Source: Deltaproteobacteria bacterium
GTDB taxonomy: Bacteria; Myxococcota_A; Polyangia; GCA-2747355; JADLHG01
Assembly (NCBI GenBank): GCA_020848905.1
Contig: JADLHG010000059.1
Location: 62,001-126,000, forward strand
DNA: 64,000 nt
Direction of reading: 5' to 3'
Below are positions 17,525 to 26,283 of the stretch, in pieces. The translations under genes were made by a program, and so were the position numbers. Within the stretch, counting starts at the first letter, position 1, and every line of letters begins with the position of its first letter. The notes under the pieces were generated by a model. The model did not search any database. It saw only the letters and a list, made by a program, of their open reading frames with translations, and had not been told where the DNA came from.

Positions 17525-19669
17525 ATGCGCCCGCACGCCCGGCACCTCGTCCGCGTCGTCCTCCTCGCTGCAGCGCTCGGCGCCGCGGCGCTCGGCGGCA
17601 CAGCGCTTGGCGAGGCCACGGCCTCCGCGCGCACCCCGCCTCCGCGTCCCCGCACGCTCCCGGAGTGGGCAGCCATCATGAATCACTGGGGGAGCGAGTA
17701 TCAGCGCAAGCAGCGCGACCAGCTCCCCGTGCGGCAGCTCCTCGCGCAGCTCCACAGCGAGAAGGGTCAGGAGCTCCTCGAGGAGCTCGTGAAGACCGCC
17801 CGCGCCCACACCCGCGACGGAACCGCGACCCCCTTCGAACGCGCGTTTCTCGTCGAGCTACGGCAGGTGAAGCGGCAGCGCGACCAGGGGGGCGAGGACC
17901 GCTTTCGCCTCTGGTCCAGGCGGCGCCTGCACAACCCCTTGCCCGCGGCGCTCCTGAACGTCCTTCAGGGCGCGCTGCACCTGACCGACGAGTACACGGA
18001 CTACCATCCGACCGGCTACGCCTGGCTCGATCACGTGTGGGTCGATCCAGTCGCGCTCGGCCGCACCCTCGGTGAGGACGCCGTGGCCTTCGCCCGCCGC
18101 CTGCAGCGGGAGGCCAGCATGCGACGCGAGACGCTGGGCCAGCTCCGACCGATCAACCAGTGGTCGGTCTTCGCCGGCCTGCGCGCCGGCGTGGCGCGCT
18201 TCCTCGCCGACGCGACGGGCCTCGGACCGCGCCTGCCGGTCCTCGAGTACGTGGTCCGGAAGGACGGCCGCCTGCCGCCGATGCGCGGCGCGCTCGTGCG
18301 CCTGCCGATGCGTACCAACACGCTCACCTTCTTCGAGGCGCTCGGCCTGCCCGCCGGCCAGACGGTGGTCTACGACGAGAAGGTGCATTTTCTCGATCCG
18401 CGCGTGGCCGAGGCGGCCGCGCAGCTCGGGCTGCGCGTCCGAGGCAAGAGCGTGAAGGGCGATCGCCCCTTCCTCGAGACCTGGGTCCGCAACGCCGTAG
18501 CCCCCCTCGAGCAGCTCTCGGCGGGCGAGCTGGCGGCGATGAAACCCCAGTTCCTCGTCCTCGACGACGGTGGCGAGCTCTTGCTTCAGCTCGTGCACCT
18601 CTTCGAGAAACGCCCGGAGCTGGCCCGCTACGCCCACCTCTTCGGCGGCGTGGAACAGACCGGCAGCGGCTCGAACAAGCTGCGCAAGATCGAGCACGTC
18701 CCCTTCCGCGTGGAGGACCTCGCGCGCGGCGCGGACAAGGCCAAGGAGGGCCCCGACATCTACGGCTACGTGGTCGCCGCGCAGGCCTACGACCTGCACC
18801 GGCACTACGCGCGGCAGGGACTCCTGCGCGGGACGCGCGTCGCGGTGCTCGGCGCCGGCCAGACCGGACAGGGCATCGGCTTCGGCATCGCCAAGTTCCT
18901 GGCCATCAAGGGCTACCAGGTGAGCGTCTACGACAAGGCCCAAACCGTGCGCGAGCTCCTCGCCGCGAACGGTCTCTTCCGCCAGCTCGGCGTGACCGTC
19001 GCCACCGACGATGTCTCCGCCGTCAAGGACGCCGACATCGTGATCACCTGCACCGCCGGAAACCGCGCGCTCGATGCGAAGCTCCTCGAGCGGCTCGCCG
19101 TAGCGGTCCCCGAGGGGCGCACCCAGCTCTGGCTGGCCGCCGGCTCGCCGGGAGAGATCGAACGCTTCAAGCGCACCCCCGAGGAGCGCCAGCGCCTGCG
19201 CGTCGACCGCCGCGGCATCGTGCGTGCCACCTTCGGCGAAAAGCAGGTCGTGCTCGGCCACGCGAACGCCGGGCCGGACCTGGATCGCCTGATCCCCCAC
19301 GGCAACTGGAACATCCTGCTCGCGCGGAACGGACAGGTCTGCAACGGCCGCACGCGCCTCGTGAGCAACATGCCGGGCCTGCTGAACGTCACCGTCATGG
19401 AAGAGCTCGGAAGCGGCGACTACGCGCAGCCCCGCCCCACGCGCACCGACAACCCGATCGCCGACTACGCCATCGACGAGGAGCTCGCACGCATGTACCG
19501 CGCCGCCCACCTCGTCCTCGGCGGCGGGGACCCCGGGGTACATCCCGTGCCGCCGCAGCCCGACCTGACCGCCGAGGGCCTCCGCCGCCGGCCGATCATT
19601 CGCGTGCATCTGCCCCACAACCGCGGCCTGGACGCCGTCCTCGGCCTGGACGGGCTGAAGGTCCACTGA
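17525..19669 (+). CDS. Exported adenosylhomocysteinase-like NAD-binding protein
   Basis: A 714-residue protein from ATG 17525. The first ~35 residues (RHLVRVVLLAAALGAAALGG, then ASARTPPP) are a clear signal peptide. Residues ~35-290 are helical and unassigned. The C-terminal half follows the order of S-adenosylhomocysteine hydrolase: a segment FGGVEQTGSGSNKL matching the substrate-domain hinge motif, then a Rossmann fold VAVLGAGQTGQGIGFGIAKFL at ~437-457, YQVSVYDK, and DADIVITCTAGNRALDAKLL. Adenosylhomocysteinase is cytosolic, so an exported relative is odd; it may bind NAD or another nucleotide in the periplasm, or may have lost catalysis. It is monocistronic, with a hybrid kinase gene 99 bp downstream. 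Confidence 0.7.
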   Translation: MRPHARHLVRVVLLAAALGAAALGGTALGEATASARTPPPRPRTLPEWAAIMNHWGSEYQRKQRDQLPVRQLLAQLHSEKGQELLEELVKTARAHTRDGTATPFERAFLVELRQVKRQRDQGGEDRFRLWSRRRLHNPLPAALLNVLQGALHLTDEYTDYHPTGYAWLDHVWVDPVALGRTLGEDAVAFARRLQREASMRRETLGQLRPINQWSVFAGLRAGVARFLADATGLGPRLPVLEYVVRKDGRLPPMRGALVRLPMRTNTLTFFEALGLPAGQTVVYDEKVHFLDPRVAEAAAQLGLRVRGKSVKGDRPFLETWVRNAVAPLEQLSAGELAAMKPQFLVLDDGGELLLQLVHLFEKRPELARYAHLFGGVEQTGSGSNKLRKIEHVPFRVEDLARGADKAKEGPDIYGYVVAAQAYDLHRHYARQGLLRGTRVAVLGAGQTGQGIGFGIAKFLAIKGYQVSVYDKAQTVRELLAANGLFRQLGVTVATDDVSAVKDADIVITCTAGNRALDAKLLERLAVAVPEGRTQLWLAAGSPGEIERFKRTPEERQRLRVDRRGIVRATFGEKQVVLGHANAGPDLDRLIPHGNWNILLARNGQVCNGRTRLVSNMPGLLNVTVMEELGSGDYAQPRPTRTDNPIADYAIDEELARMYRAAHLVLGGGDPGVHPVPPQPDLTAEGLRRRPIIRVHLPHNRGLDAVLGLDGLKVH

Positions 19670-19768
19670 GAGCCCGGCGCGGCGCCTCGCCGGTCAACGG
19701 GCACCCTGGCCAACGGACATCGGCGGGGGTAACCTCATGCTTCGCCATCGGGTGGGAGGGGGTGCGGG

Positions 19769-22195
19769 ATGCGACAATCCTCTACAGGCGGAACCGTTCA
19801 GGAGCTCATGGATCGCCAGGCCCAGCTCGCCGAGCTCGAACGGTTCGCGCTCGATCGAGTCCCGGGCCCGGCCCTCCTCGAGCGGGCCGTCGCCACCCTG
19901 GCCCGAGGCCTGAACCTGGAGCTCGGCGTGCTACTCGAGCTCCGCGAGGGTCAGCTCGCGCCTCTCGCGGGGCACGGCTTCCGGCCGGGCTGGCTCGAAC
20001 GCTCGTGGCTTGGCGACGGACCGGGCTCGTTCTCGGAGTTCGTCTCCGCCGCGAGCGGGCCGCTGGTCATCGAGAAGGTGGAAGGCGAACGGCGCTTCAC
20101 CCTGCCCGCCCCGCTCCTCGAGCACGGCGCGAAGGGGTGCGTCTTCCAGCGCGTTCCCCTCGGCCGGGAGCGACGCGGCGTCCTCGGGGCGGCGAGCCAC
20201 CATCCGCGGACCTTCTCCGAACCCGACCTCTTCTTTCTGCACAGCGTGGCCTTCATCCTCGAGAGCACCCTGCACCACGCGGAGGTGGAGGCCGCTCTCC
20301 GCCAGAGCGAGGCGAAGTACCGCGTGCTGCTCGAGCAATCGGCCGACGCGGTCTTCATCGCGGACGCCCAGGGGCGCTACGTAGACGTGAGCGACCTGGC
20401 CTGCACCATGCTCCGCCGCACGCGGGACGAGATCCTTCGCATGACCATCCCCGAGCTGGTGGTGATCGAACCGCAGGAACCCGCTCTGCGGATGAACCTT
20501 CTGACCGAAAACGAGACGGCCACGACCGTCCGCACGCTGCGCCGGGGGGACGGGACCACGTTCCGCGCGGAGGTGAACGCCCGGCAACTGCCGGACGGGC
20601 GCGCCATCGGCATCGTGCGCGACGTGACCCAGCGCGAGGCCGACGCCACAGCGCTGCGCCAGCTCTCCGAGCGGTTGAGCCAGGCCCTGCGTGCCTCCAA
20701 AGCCGGGGCGTGGGAGTGGGAGGTCATCGCGGACCGCATGTTCTGGTCCGATGAAATCTATCCGCTGATGGGCCTCGAACCGGGCTCGATCGTGCCCAGC
20801 GTCCAGAGCTGGGTCGATCGCGTACATCCGGATGATCGGCCGTCGGTGGCGGCGCAGGTGATGGAGACCATCCAGCGTCGGCAGAACCTCGACTTCGAGT
20901 TCCGCCTCGTGCGGCCCAACGGCGAGGTGCGGTGGATTCGTGCGGTGGGCAACATCAGCTTCGACTCCCATGGTGACCCGCTCCGCATCTTCGGCCTCCA
21001 GATGGACGTCACCGCCCAGAAGGAGAGCGAGCGCGCCCGCCTGGAGGCGGAGGATCGCGCGCACTCGGCGCAGCGGCTCGAGGCCCTCGGGCGGCTGGCC
21101 GGCGGCGTGGCGCACGACTTCAACAATCTGCTGACCGGCATCCTGGCCGCCGCGGGCCTGGCCCTGCAGGAGAGCGATCACCCGGGCCAGGCACGGCAGG
21201 ACCTGCAGACCATCATCGACGCGGCCAAGCGCGCTTCCGGGCTCACCCGGCAGCTCCTCGCGTTCGGGAGGCAGCGGCCGCACCACCCCGAGGCCGTGGA
21301 CCTGCTGGCGCATCTGACCGAGCTCGAGCCGATGCTCCAGCGCCTGGTGGGCGAGGAGATCACGCTGGAGCTGCACCACGAGGCCCACCTGCCCGCCGCG
21401 TTCATCGACCCGGGGCGCCTGGATCAGATGATCCTGAACCTCGTGCTCAACGCCCGCGACGCCTCGCCGCGGGGCGGTCGCGTGATGGTCCGCACCGCAC
21501 GCACGGCCTCGGATCCGTCGCTGCCGGGGCCCGACGGCGCCCCGGCGGGTGAGCGCTTCGTCTCGGTGCAGGTGCAGGACAACGGGGTGGGGATGGACCG
21601 CGAAACCCTCTCGCGCGCCTTCGAGCCCTTTTTCACCACGAAGGAGAGCTCGCGCGGGACGGGCCTGGGGCTGGCCACGGTCCACGGCCTGGCCGAGGCG
21701 AGCGGCGGCGCGGTGCGCGCCCGGAGCGAACCGGGACGCGGCAGCACCTTCGAGCTCCTCCTGCCGGTGGCGGGCGGCGCCGTGCCGATGAAGAAGGTCG
21801 AGGCGCCCCGGGAGCGCGAAGCCGGGCAAGGGACCGTGCTGGTGGTGGAGGACAACGCGCTCATCCGACGCCTCGCCGAGCGCATCCTGGGCGGCGCCGG
21901 CTACGCGGTGCTCTCGGCGGCGAGCGGCACGGAGGCCCTCGCGCGCCTCACGGAACACGCGCGTCCCGTCGAGCTCTTGCTCTGCGACGTGGTGATGCCG
22001 GGGCTGAGCGGGCCCGAGGTGGCCGAGCAGGTGCTCGCGCGCTACCCCGAGGTCCCCGTGCTCTTCATGAGCGGCTACGCCGACGACGTGCTCCACCGGC
22101 ACGGCGTGGCGCTCGAGAACGCGCCGCTGCTCAACAAGCCCTTTACCCCGGCCGAGCTCCTGGAAGCGGTGGCCGCGCGGCGGAAGGCCGGCTGA
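19769..22195 (+). CDS. GAF-PAS-PAS hybrid sensor histidine kinase with C-terminal receiver
   Basis: An 808-residue cytoplasmic kinase without TM segments. Residues ~30-175 form a GAF-like domain, ~180-295 a PAS (YRVLLEQSADAVFIADAQGRY), ~305-430 a PAS_3 (GAWEWEVIADRMFWSDEIYPLMGL, HPDD). The H-box is GRLAGGVAHDFNNLL with phospho-acceptor H449. HATPase motifs are NLVLNARDAS, DNGVGM, FEPFFTTK and GTGLGLATV. A receiver domain at ~690-805 has D740 in LLLCDVVMPG, and K in LNKPF. There is no output domain, so phosphate is probably passed back or on to a partner encoded elsewhere. It is an orphan, with no response regulator adjacent. Confidence 0.95.
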   Translation: MRQSSTGGTVQELMDRQAQLAELERFALDRVPGPALLERAVATLARGLNLELGVLLELREGQLAPLAGHGFRPGWLERSWLGDGPGSFSEFVSAASGPLVIEKVEGERRFTLPAPLLEHGAKGCVFQRVPLGRERRGVLGAASHHPRTFSEPDLFFLHSVAFILESTLHHAEVEAALRQSEAKYRVLLEQSADAVFIADAQGRYVDVSDLACTMLRRTRDEILRMTIPELVVIEPQEPALRMNLLTENETATTVRTLRRGDGTTFRAEVNARQLPDGRAIGIVRDVTQREADATALRQLSERLSQALRASKAGAWEWEVIADRMFWSDEIYPLMGLEPGSIVPSVQSWVDRVHPDDRPSVAAQVMETIQRRQNLDFEFRLVRPNGEVRWIRAVGNISFDSHGDPLRIFGLQMDVTAQKESERARLEAEDRAHSAQRLEALGRLAGGVAHDFNNLLTGILAAAGLALQESDHPGQARQDLQTIIDAAKRASGLTRQLLAFGRQRPHHPEAVDLLAHLTELEPMLQRLVGEEITLELHHEAHLPAAFIDPGRLDQMILNLVLNARDASPRGGRVMVRTARTASDPSLPGPDGAPAGERFVSVQVQDNGVGMDRETLSRAFEPFFTTKESSRGTGLGLATVHGLAEASGGAVRARSEPGRGSTFELLLPVAGGAVPMKKVEAPREREAGQGTVLVVEDNALIRRLAERILGGAGYAVLSAASGTEALARLTEHARPVELLLCDVVMPGLSGPEVAEQVLARYPEVPVLFMSGYADDVLHRHGVALENAPLLNKPFTPAELLEAVAARRKAG

Positions 22196-22214
22196 ACCAT
22201 CCTCGTCGGGGGGA

Positions 22215-23213
22215 CTATCGACGCAGGTAGCTGTTCAGGATGGGGGCGTTCAAGTTGGTGCCGAGGGTGAGCTGCTTGTCCCCGTGGAAGAGCTCGGTGG
22301 ACTGCAGGCGGTAGAAGTTGTTCGGGCCGCTCGGCTGCCACTGACGCCGGACCCAGAGGTTCCGGCCGGGACCCGGAGTCACGGTGGAGACGGTCTGGCC
22401 GTTGTACGGGCCGACCTGGATGTGCTCGGGCGGCTGCACCCCGTGGTCGATGCGCTTGACCATCGCGTTCCAGGTGAGGACGAGCTCCTGGGACCAGCGG
22501 CCGTCTCCGCGGTACTCCTGGTCGTGCAGAAGGCTCGCGACGTGCAGGGCCTTCGACTCGAGGCTTCCGCCGCGTCGGGCACCGAAGTGCTCGGCCACGC
22601 GGGAGGCACCTACCACCGCGCTCTCGGCGACCTGACCGAGCGCGCCCAGCGCCAGGTCCTTCGTGACCAGCATGAGCGCCCCTTCGTAGCCGATCGCCTG
22701 CGGCTTGCCCTGGGGGCTGAGGTAGAAGAAGCCGAAGTCGTAGTCGGGGCGCGGAGCGTTGAAGAGGCTCTGGCGCCCGTTGCTCGGATTCCGGCTCTCG
22801 AAGCTGACGCGGCACGCGCCGATGAAGCCGCCGCAGGAGAGCGGGTAGGTTTCCGTCTGGGCGTACTGGTTGCCGTGGTTCGTGGTCACCATCAGCCCGC
22901 CCCCGTCGAGCTCGAGGCGTCGGGTCTGCGTCTCGCCGACGCCGGCCGGATCGGGCCCCGCCACCCAGTGGAAGCGCTGGCGATACTGGCCGAGCAATTC
23001 GTTGGGCCTGCGCTCCATCTCGGGGAAGCGGTACCCCGACTGCATCTGCTCCAGGCTGTAGGCCGAGCTGAAGAGCGGGGCCATCACCTCGGCGTTCGAG
23101 AGCAGCGCCTCGTAGCCCTGCGGCGCTTCGGCCCGGGCGACCCGCGGCGCGGTGGCGCCAACCATGGCCAGCACGACGGCCGCCACACACGTCCTTCTCT
23201 GCCTGCGAGACAT
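22215..23213 (-). CDS. Secreted protein of unknown function
   Basis: A 332-residue protein from ATG 23213. Signal peptide ending VARAEAP. The mature protein has only one Cys pair (LSCGGFIGAC) and motifs such as MVTTNHGNQYAQTETYPL, DYDFGFFYLSPQGKPQAIGYEG and NGQTVSTVTPGPGRNLWVRRQW; the spread of aromatic and polar residues suggests beta structure. No family was recognised. Its Shine-Dalgarno GGAGGAAGG is the 3' arm of a stable hairpin directly before the start codon, and a sigma54-like promoter places the transcript start at the hairpin base, so translational control is likely. It converges with the kinase gene after 19 bp. Confidence 0.75.
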   Translation of the reverse strand: MSRRQRRTCVAAVVLAMVGATAPRVARAEAPQGYEALLSNAEVMAPLFSSAYSLEQMQSGYRFPEMERRPNELLGQYRQRFHWVAGPDPAGVGETQTRRLELDGGGLMVTTNHGNQYAQTETYPLSCGGFIGACRVSFESRNPSNGRQSLFNAPRPDYDFGFFYLSPQGKPQAIGYEGALMLVTKDLALGALGQVAESAVVGASRVAEHFGARRGGSLESKALHVASLLHDQEYRGDGRWSQELVLTWNAMVKRIDHGVQPPEHIQVGPYNGQTVSTVTPGPGRNLWVRRQWQPSGPNNFYRLQSTELFHGDKQLTLGTNLNAPILNSYLRR

Positions 23214-23263
23214 GCCTTCCTCCGGATCTCTCGTCGAGCGACGCCGCGTCGCCCGTCCGGAGG
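23214..23263 (-). promoter_or_regulatory. Leader hairpin sequestering the ribosome-binding site
   Basis: On the minus strand CCTCCGGA (23263-23256) pairs perfectly with TCCGGAGG (23226-23219), whose GGAGG is the Shine-Dalgarno. Inside is a second stem GCGAC/GTCGC with a 5-nt loop. The start codon follows 5 nt after the outer stem. This geometry would block ribosome access until the stem opens, as in RNA thermometers or ligand- or protein-controlled leaders. Confidence 0.5.
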
Positions 23264-23270
23264 CGCTATG

Positions 23271-23286
23271 TGCAGCCGGCGTACCA
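23271..23286 (-). promoter_or_regulatory. Candidate sigma54 promoter for the 23213 gene
   Basis: TGGTACGCCGGCTGCA on the minus strand has two mismatches to TGGCACG-N4-TTGCW with correct GG/GC spacing. The predicted start at about 23260 coincides with the base of the leader hairpin. Confidence 0.4.
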
Positions 23287-23500
23287 AGCGGAGACGAGGC
23301 GAGCCCCACGTCTCTCCGGCGGCTCGGATGGCAAGAGATACCCGTGCGTTAGGTGGCCTGATGGAGGCGCGCGCCGCCGCCTCTCCGTCGTCGTCGACGG
23401 CGGGATCCGAGTGGCGCCCCGATCGGGCAGGGCTGACCGCGGGCGTGGCCGCTGATGTCATCTGTGGGCGGGCGCGGTCGTCGCCGGCACGGGCCGGGGA

Positions 23501-24286
23501 TCACGGCAGGCCGAACCACTCCTCGGGCTCGGGCACGACGAGCTGCATCTCGGGAAGCTCGCGCGCGGCGCGTGTGCAGAAAGCCTGCACGGGGTAGTCC
23601 ACCACGAAGGAGGGGAAGAAATCGTCGAAGTGGTGCAGGACCACGGTCCGCGGACGGAGGAGCTTGAGCGCCCGCAGGTAGTAGTCCACCACGTCGGTGC
23701 GCCCCGCGAAGGGAAGCAGGAAACAGTCCGGCGCGAGCTTCGCCAGCGCCCGGTAGTCGCCGCCGCCGCTCCCCGAAAAGAGGATGCGGTAGCCGTCGAA
23801 ATCGAGGAGCAGCTCCGAGCTGGAACCTTCGGGATAGGCCTCCGCGCGCCGGAGGAGCTCCGGACCCACCCCCCCTCTCAGCACGAGCGCCGTGGTGCGG
23901 GCGATCAGCGACGCGTCGAAGCGGATGTGCCGGGAGGGGACGATGCGGATGCGCGCCCCGGCGAAGGCCACCTCGGCGTGACGTTCGTTGGCGTGGAGCC
24001 GCGCGCGCGGGAGGCCTTGCGCTTCGAGCACGCGGCAGGTGACCTCCGGGCCGTAGACCTCGGCCCCGGATACGCGAGCCAGCGCCGCCGCGTCCTGCGC
24101 GTGATCGAAGTGCCCGTGCGAGAGCAGGATGAGCGAGACGTGGGCGAAGTCCTCGACCCGGGCACGGATTACCGGCGACGCCCCCGGAAGGCGCGAGAGA
24201 AACGGGTCGAGGAGCAGCTCGTGGCCCCGGTAGCGGAGGTGAAAGCCCGCGGTGCCCAGCCAGCGCAGCTGCACGCGCTCACTCAT
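23501..24286 (-). CDS. MBL-fold metal-dependent hydrolase (UlaG-like)
   Basis: A 261-residue protein. The ATG at 24286 starts the fold immediately (VQLRWLGTAGFHLRYRGHELLLDPFLSR), so upstream starts in the frame are unlikely. The metal motif HxHxDH is present as SHGHFDHAQD, with later metal ligands in PSRHIRFD (His) and FSGSGGGDY (Asp). VLHHFDDFF near the C-terminus supplies the last His. Related proteins hydrolyse phosphodiesters, lactones or N-acyl lipids; the substrate here is unknown. It has no signal peptide. It lies 46 bp after the upstream membrane protein gene on the same strand, possibly in one transcript. Confidence 0.88.
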   Translation of the reverse strand: MSERVQLRWLGTAGFHLRYRGHELLLDPFLSRLPGASPVIRARVEDFAHVSLILLSHGHFDHAQDAAALARVSGAEVYGPEVTCRVLEAQGLPRARLHANERHAEVAFAGARIRIVPSRHIRFDASLIARTTALVLRGGVGPELLRRAEAYPEGSSSELLLDFDGYRILFSGSGGGDYRALAKLAPDCFLLPFAGRTDVVDYYLRALKLLRPRTVVLHHFDDFFPSFVVDYPVQAFCTRAARELPEMQLVVPEPEEWFGLP

Positions 24287-24332
24287 GGGCGCGTGCGGTG
24301 CTCGCGAGGCGGCGCTTCCCGTCGCGTCACCG

Positions 24333-26018
24333 CTAGCGGACCTGCTGGATCTGGCGCGCGAGGTCGGCATCGATCTGGCCTTCGACCCAGGTCTTCTCCT
24401 CCACGTGCCGCTCGCCCACGGTCTCGTTCACGCGCTTGAGAGCTCGCGCGGCCGGCTTGAAGGCGTTCCTCGCCTCGCGTGCGCTGGCCTCATCGCTGCC
24501 CGCGGAGATGGCCCCGAAGATGGGTGCAAAGAAGTACGACTCGACGAAGCCGGTGCGACCGTGATCGGCCCGGAGATTCCGCGTCTCCGGCAGCAGCGTC
24601 GCGAGCTGCTCCTGGGTGAGCGTTCCGTCCCGCTTCAGCCGGTTCACCATCGTATCCAGCTTGCGCAGGCCCGAGGCCGCCGCGCGGGCCGCCGCCTCCG
24701 CCGAGCTTGCGTTGCTCGCCGCGAGCGACCGATACAGCTGGCTGTGGTCCTCGAACTTGATCTCCGTGGTCGTGCCTCCGTTGCCGTTACTCACCTGATG
24801 CGGCACCGGCACGTGCGTCTGGGTCATGGCGAGCGTGAGATTCGTCGCCTGCGACGCGCGGTTGCTCACGACGGCGTCGAGCTGGTCTTCAATCTCGCTC
24901 ACCAGCGACACGACCTGTTCGGTCTTGCCGGCCGCCTCCGCCAGCCGTCCCATGCGATCCCGTCGCTGCCGGAAGACCGGCTCGTCCTTGGCCAGCCTGT
25001 CCCCCACGCGACCGCGCATCGCCTCGGTGCGCTTGCCGTGCAGGGCGGTCTCGCTCTTCGTCTCGTCGAGCAGCGGCTCGAGCTCCTTGCGCGCGGCCTT
25101 GCCCGGAGCCCGCAGGCGCCCCCCGAAGAGCCAGGGCTGCTGCTTCACGAAGGCCGCTATCTTGCGGTCGCTGTCCGTGGCCACCCGCTTCTGTCCGTCG
25201 AGCTCGGTGCCGAGCTCCTGCAACTTCAGCGCGAGCTTCCCCTCGCGACCCGAGCGGACCGCCTCGGTCTCGAGCGTCTCGATGGCCTGCTTCCACTCGG
25301 CGGGCCGGAGTCCTCCGATCTCTCCCTGGTCGCGCGCGCCGCGCCCCGCGGAATCGCCGAGCGCCGCGCGAACCTGCACGAGCGTGAGCGCCGCGAGCTC
25401 CTTCTCCGCCGCGGGCCGCGAGATGCGACGCGGCTTTCCACCGGGCTCCAGGGCCGGGAGCTCGACGGTGGCGAGCCCCGCCCCTTCCGAGAGCTTGATC
25501 GCCTTGCGGAGGACCGTGACGGCCTCGCCCGCGCCGGCGCCGAGGCGCTCCACGTCGGCCTCGTTGTTCGGCCTGGCCAGCGCGGCCTCGAGCTCGCCCA
25601 TCAGGCGGCCCGGAGCCGAGGCCGTGAAGCGGCGGAGGAGCACCCGCGTCCGCGTGAAGAGACCGCCGAGCGTGGCTGCAGCGATCCCCGCGTAGCCCGC
25701 GCCGAGCACGTGCCATTGCGTGAGGCCGTGGGCGTTGTCAACGAGCTGGGGCGCGTGCTGCAGGGTCACGGCGGTGAAGGCGGCCGCGGCGACGGCGCCG
25801 AGCGTGGTCATGACCCAGCTACCCGGGATGCGCGCGGCGGTGAGCTTGACGCGCTCGACGATGCGCTGGCCGAGCGGCGCCCTCAGGCGTACCTGCGGCG
25901 CGGGGGCCTCGGCGAGACGCCTGCGCGCCTCGACCGGCTCTGCCGACGCGGCGACGAAGGCCACCGTCGCCACGAAAACGACGCCACGGAAGACGGCCGC
26001 TCCCTGACGGAATGACAT
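24333..26018 (-). CDS. Large helical membrane-anchored protein of unknown function
   Basis: A 561-residue product from ATG 26018, chosen because GAGG lies 6-7 nt upstream; ATG 26030 (MRYAMSF...) is the alternative but has no ribosome-binding site. An N-terminal signal-like segment (FRGVVFVATVAFVAASA) is followed by two hydrophobic helices (WVMTTLGAVAAAAFTAVTL and VLGAGYAGIAAATLGGLF). The remaining ~420 residues are charged, mostly helical and probably coiled-coil rich. No motif of a known family was recognised. The topology suggests a large soluble helical domain on one side of the inner membrane. A sigma54-like promoter lies upstream. Confidence 0.7.
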   Translation of the reverse strand: MSFRQGAAVFRGVVFVATVAFVAASAEPVEARRRLAEAPAPQVRLRAPLGQRIVERVKLTAARIPGSWVMTTLGAVAAAAFTAVTLQHAPQLVDNAHGLTQWHVLGAGYAGIAAATLGGLFTRTRVLLRRFTASAPGRLMGELEAALARPNNEADVERLGAGAGEAVTVLRKAIKLSEGAGLATVELPALEPGGKPRRISRPAAEKELAALTLVQVRAALGDSAGRGARDQGEIGGLRPAEWKQAIETLETEAVRSGREGKLALKLQELGTELDGQKRVATDSDRKIAAFVKQQPWLFGGRLRAPGKAARKELEPLLDETKSETALHGKRTEAMRGRVGDRLAKDEPVFRQRRDRMGRLAEAAGKTEQVVSLVSEIEDQLDAVVSNRASQATNLTLAMTQTHVPVPHQVSNGNGGTTTEIKFEDHSQLYRSLAASNASSAEAAARAAASGLRKLDTMVNRLKRDGTLTQEQLATLLPETRNLRADHGRTGFVESYFFAPIFGAISAGSDEASAREARNAFKPAARALKRVNETVGERHVEEKTWVEGQIDADLARQIQQVR

Positions 26019-26056
26019 CGCGTACCTCATGGGGTGGTCGTGCAGCCCCGGGGTAC

Positions 26057-26072
26057 AGCAAGCCGGATGCCA
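26057..26072 (-). promoter_or_regulatory. Candidate sigma54 promoter for the 26018 gene
   Basis: TGGCATCCGGCTTGCT on the minus strand keeps TGGCA and TTGCT with correct spacing (two mismatches to TGGCACG-N4-TTGCW). It predicts a start near 26046 and a 28-nt leader. Confidence 0.45.
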
Positions 26073-26283
26073 GGCCGCGGCGCCGACAATCGCGTGAGAT
26101 CTTGCCGCGCCGAGCGCCCGAGGGGGACCTCTGGCCTCAGCGGGACGGCAACGCGGGCTGCCAGGCCCCGGCCCGCGCCGAGCTACCCGCTTCTCCCGTG
26201 GGCAGTGCCCGTTGGTCCGGGGCGGCGCTTCGTGGTAGAGGCGTGTCGTCCCGCCGGGGGACGAGCCATTGAAGGAGCACCGC

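Noticed and set aside
17858-19666. Minus-strand open frame of ~600 codons
   Set aside because: Exact antisense shadow of the adenosylhomocysteinase-like gene, with no domain recognised.
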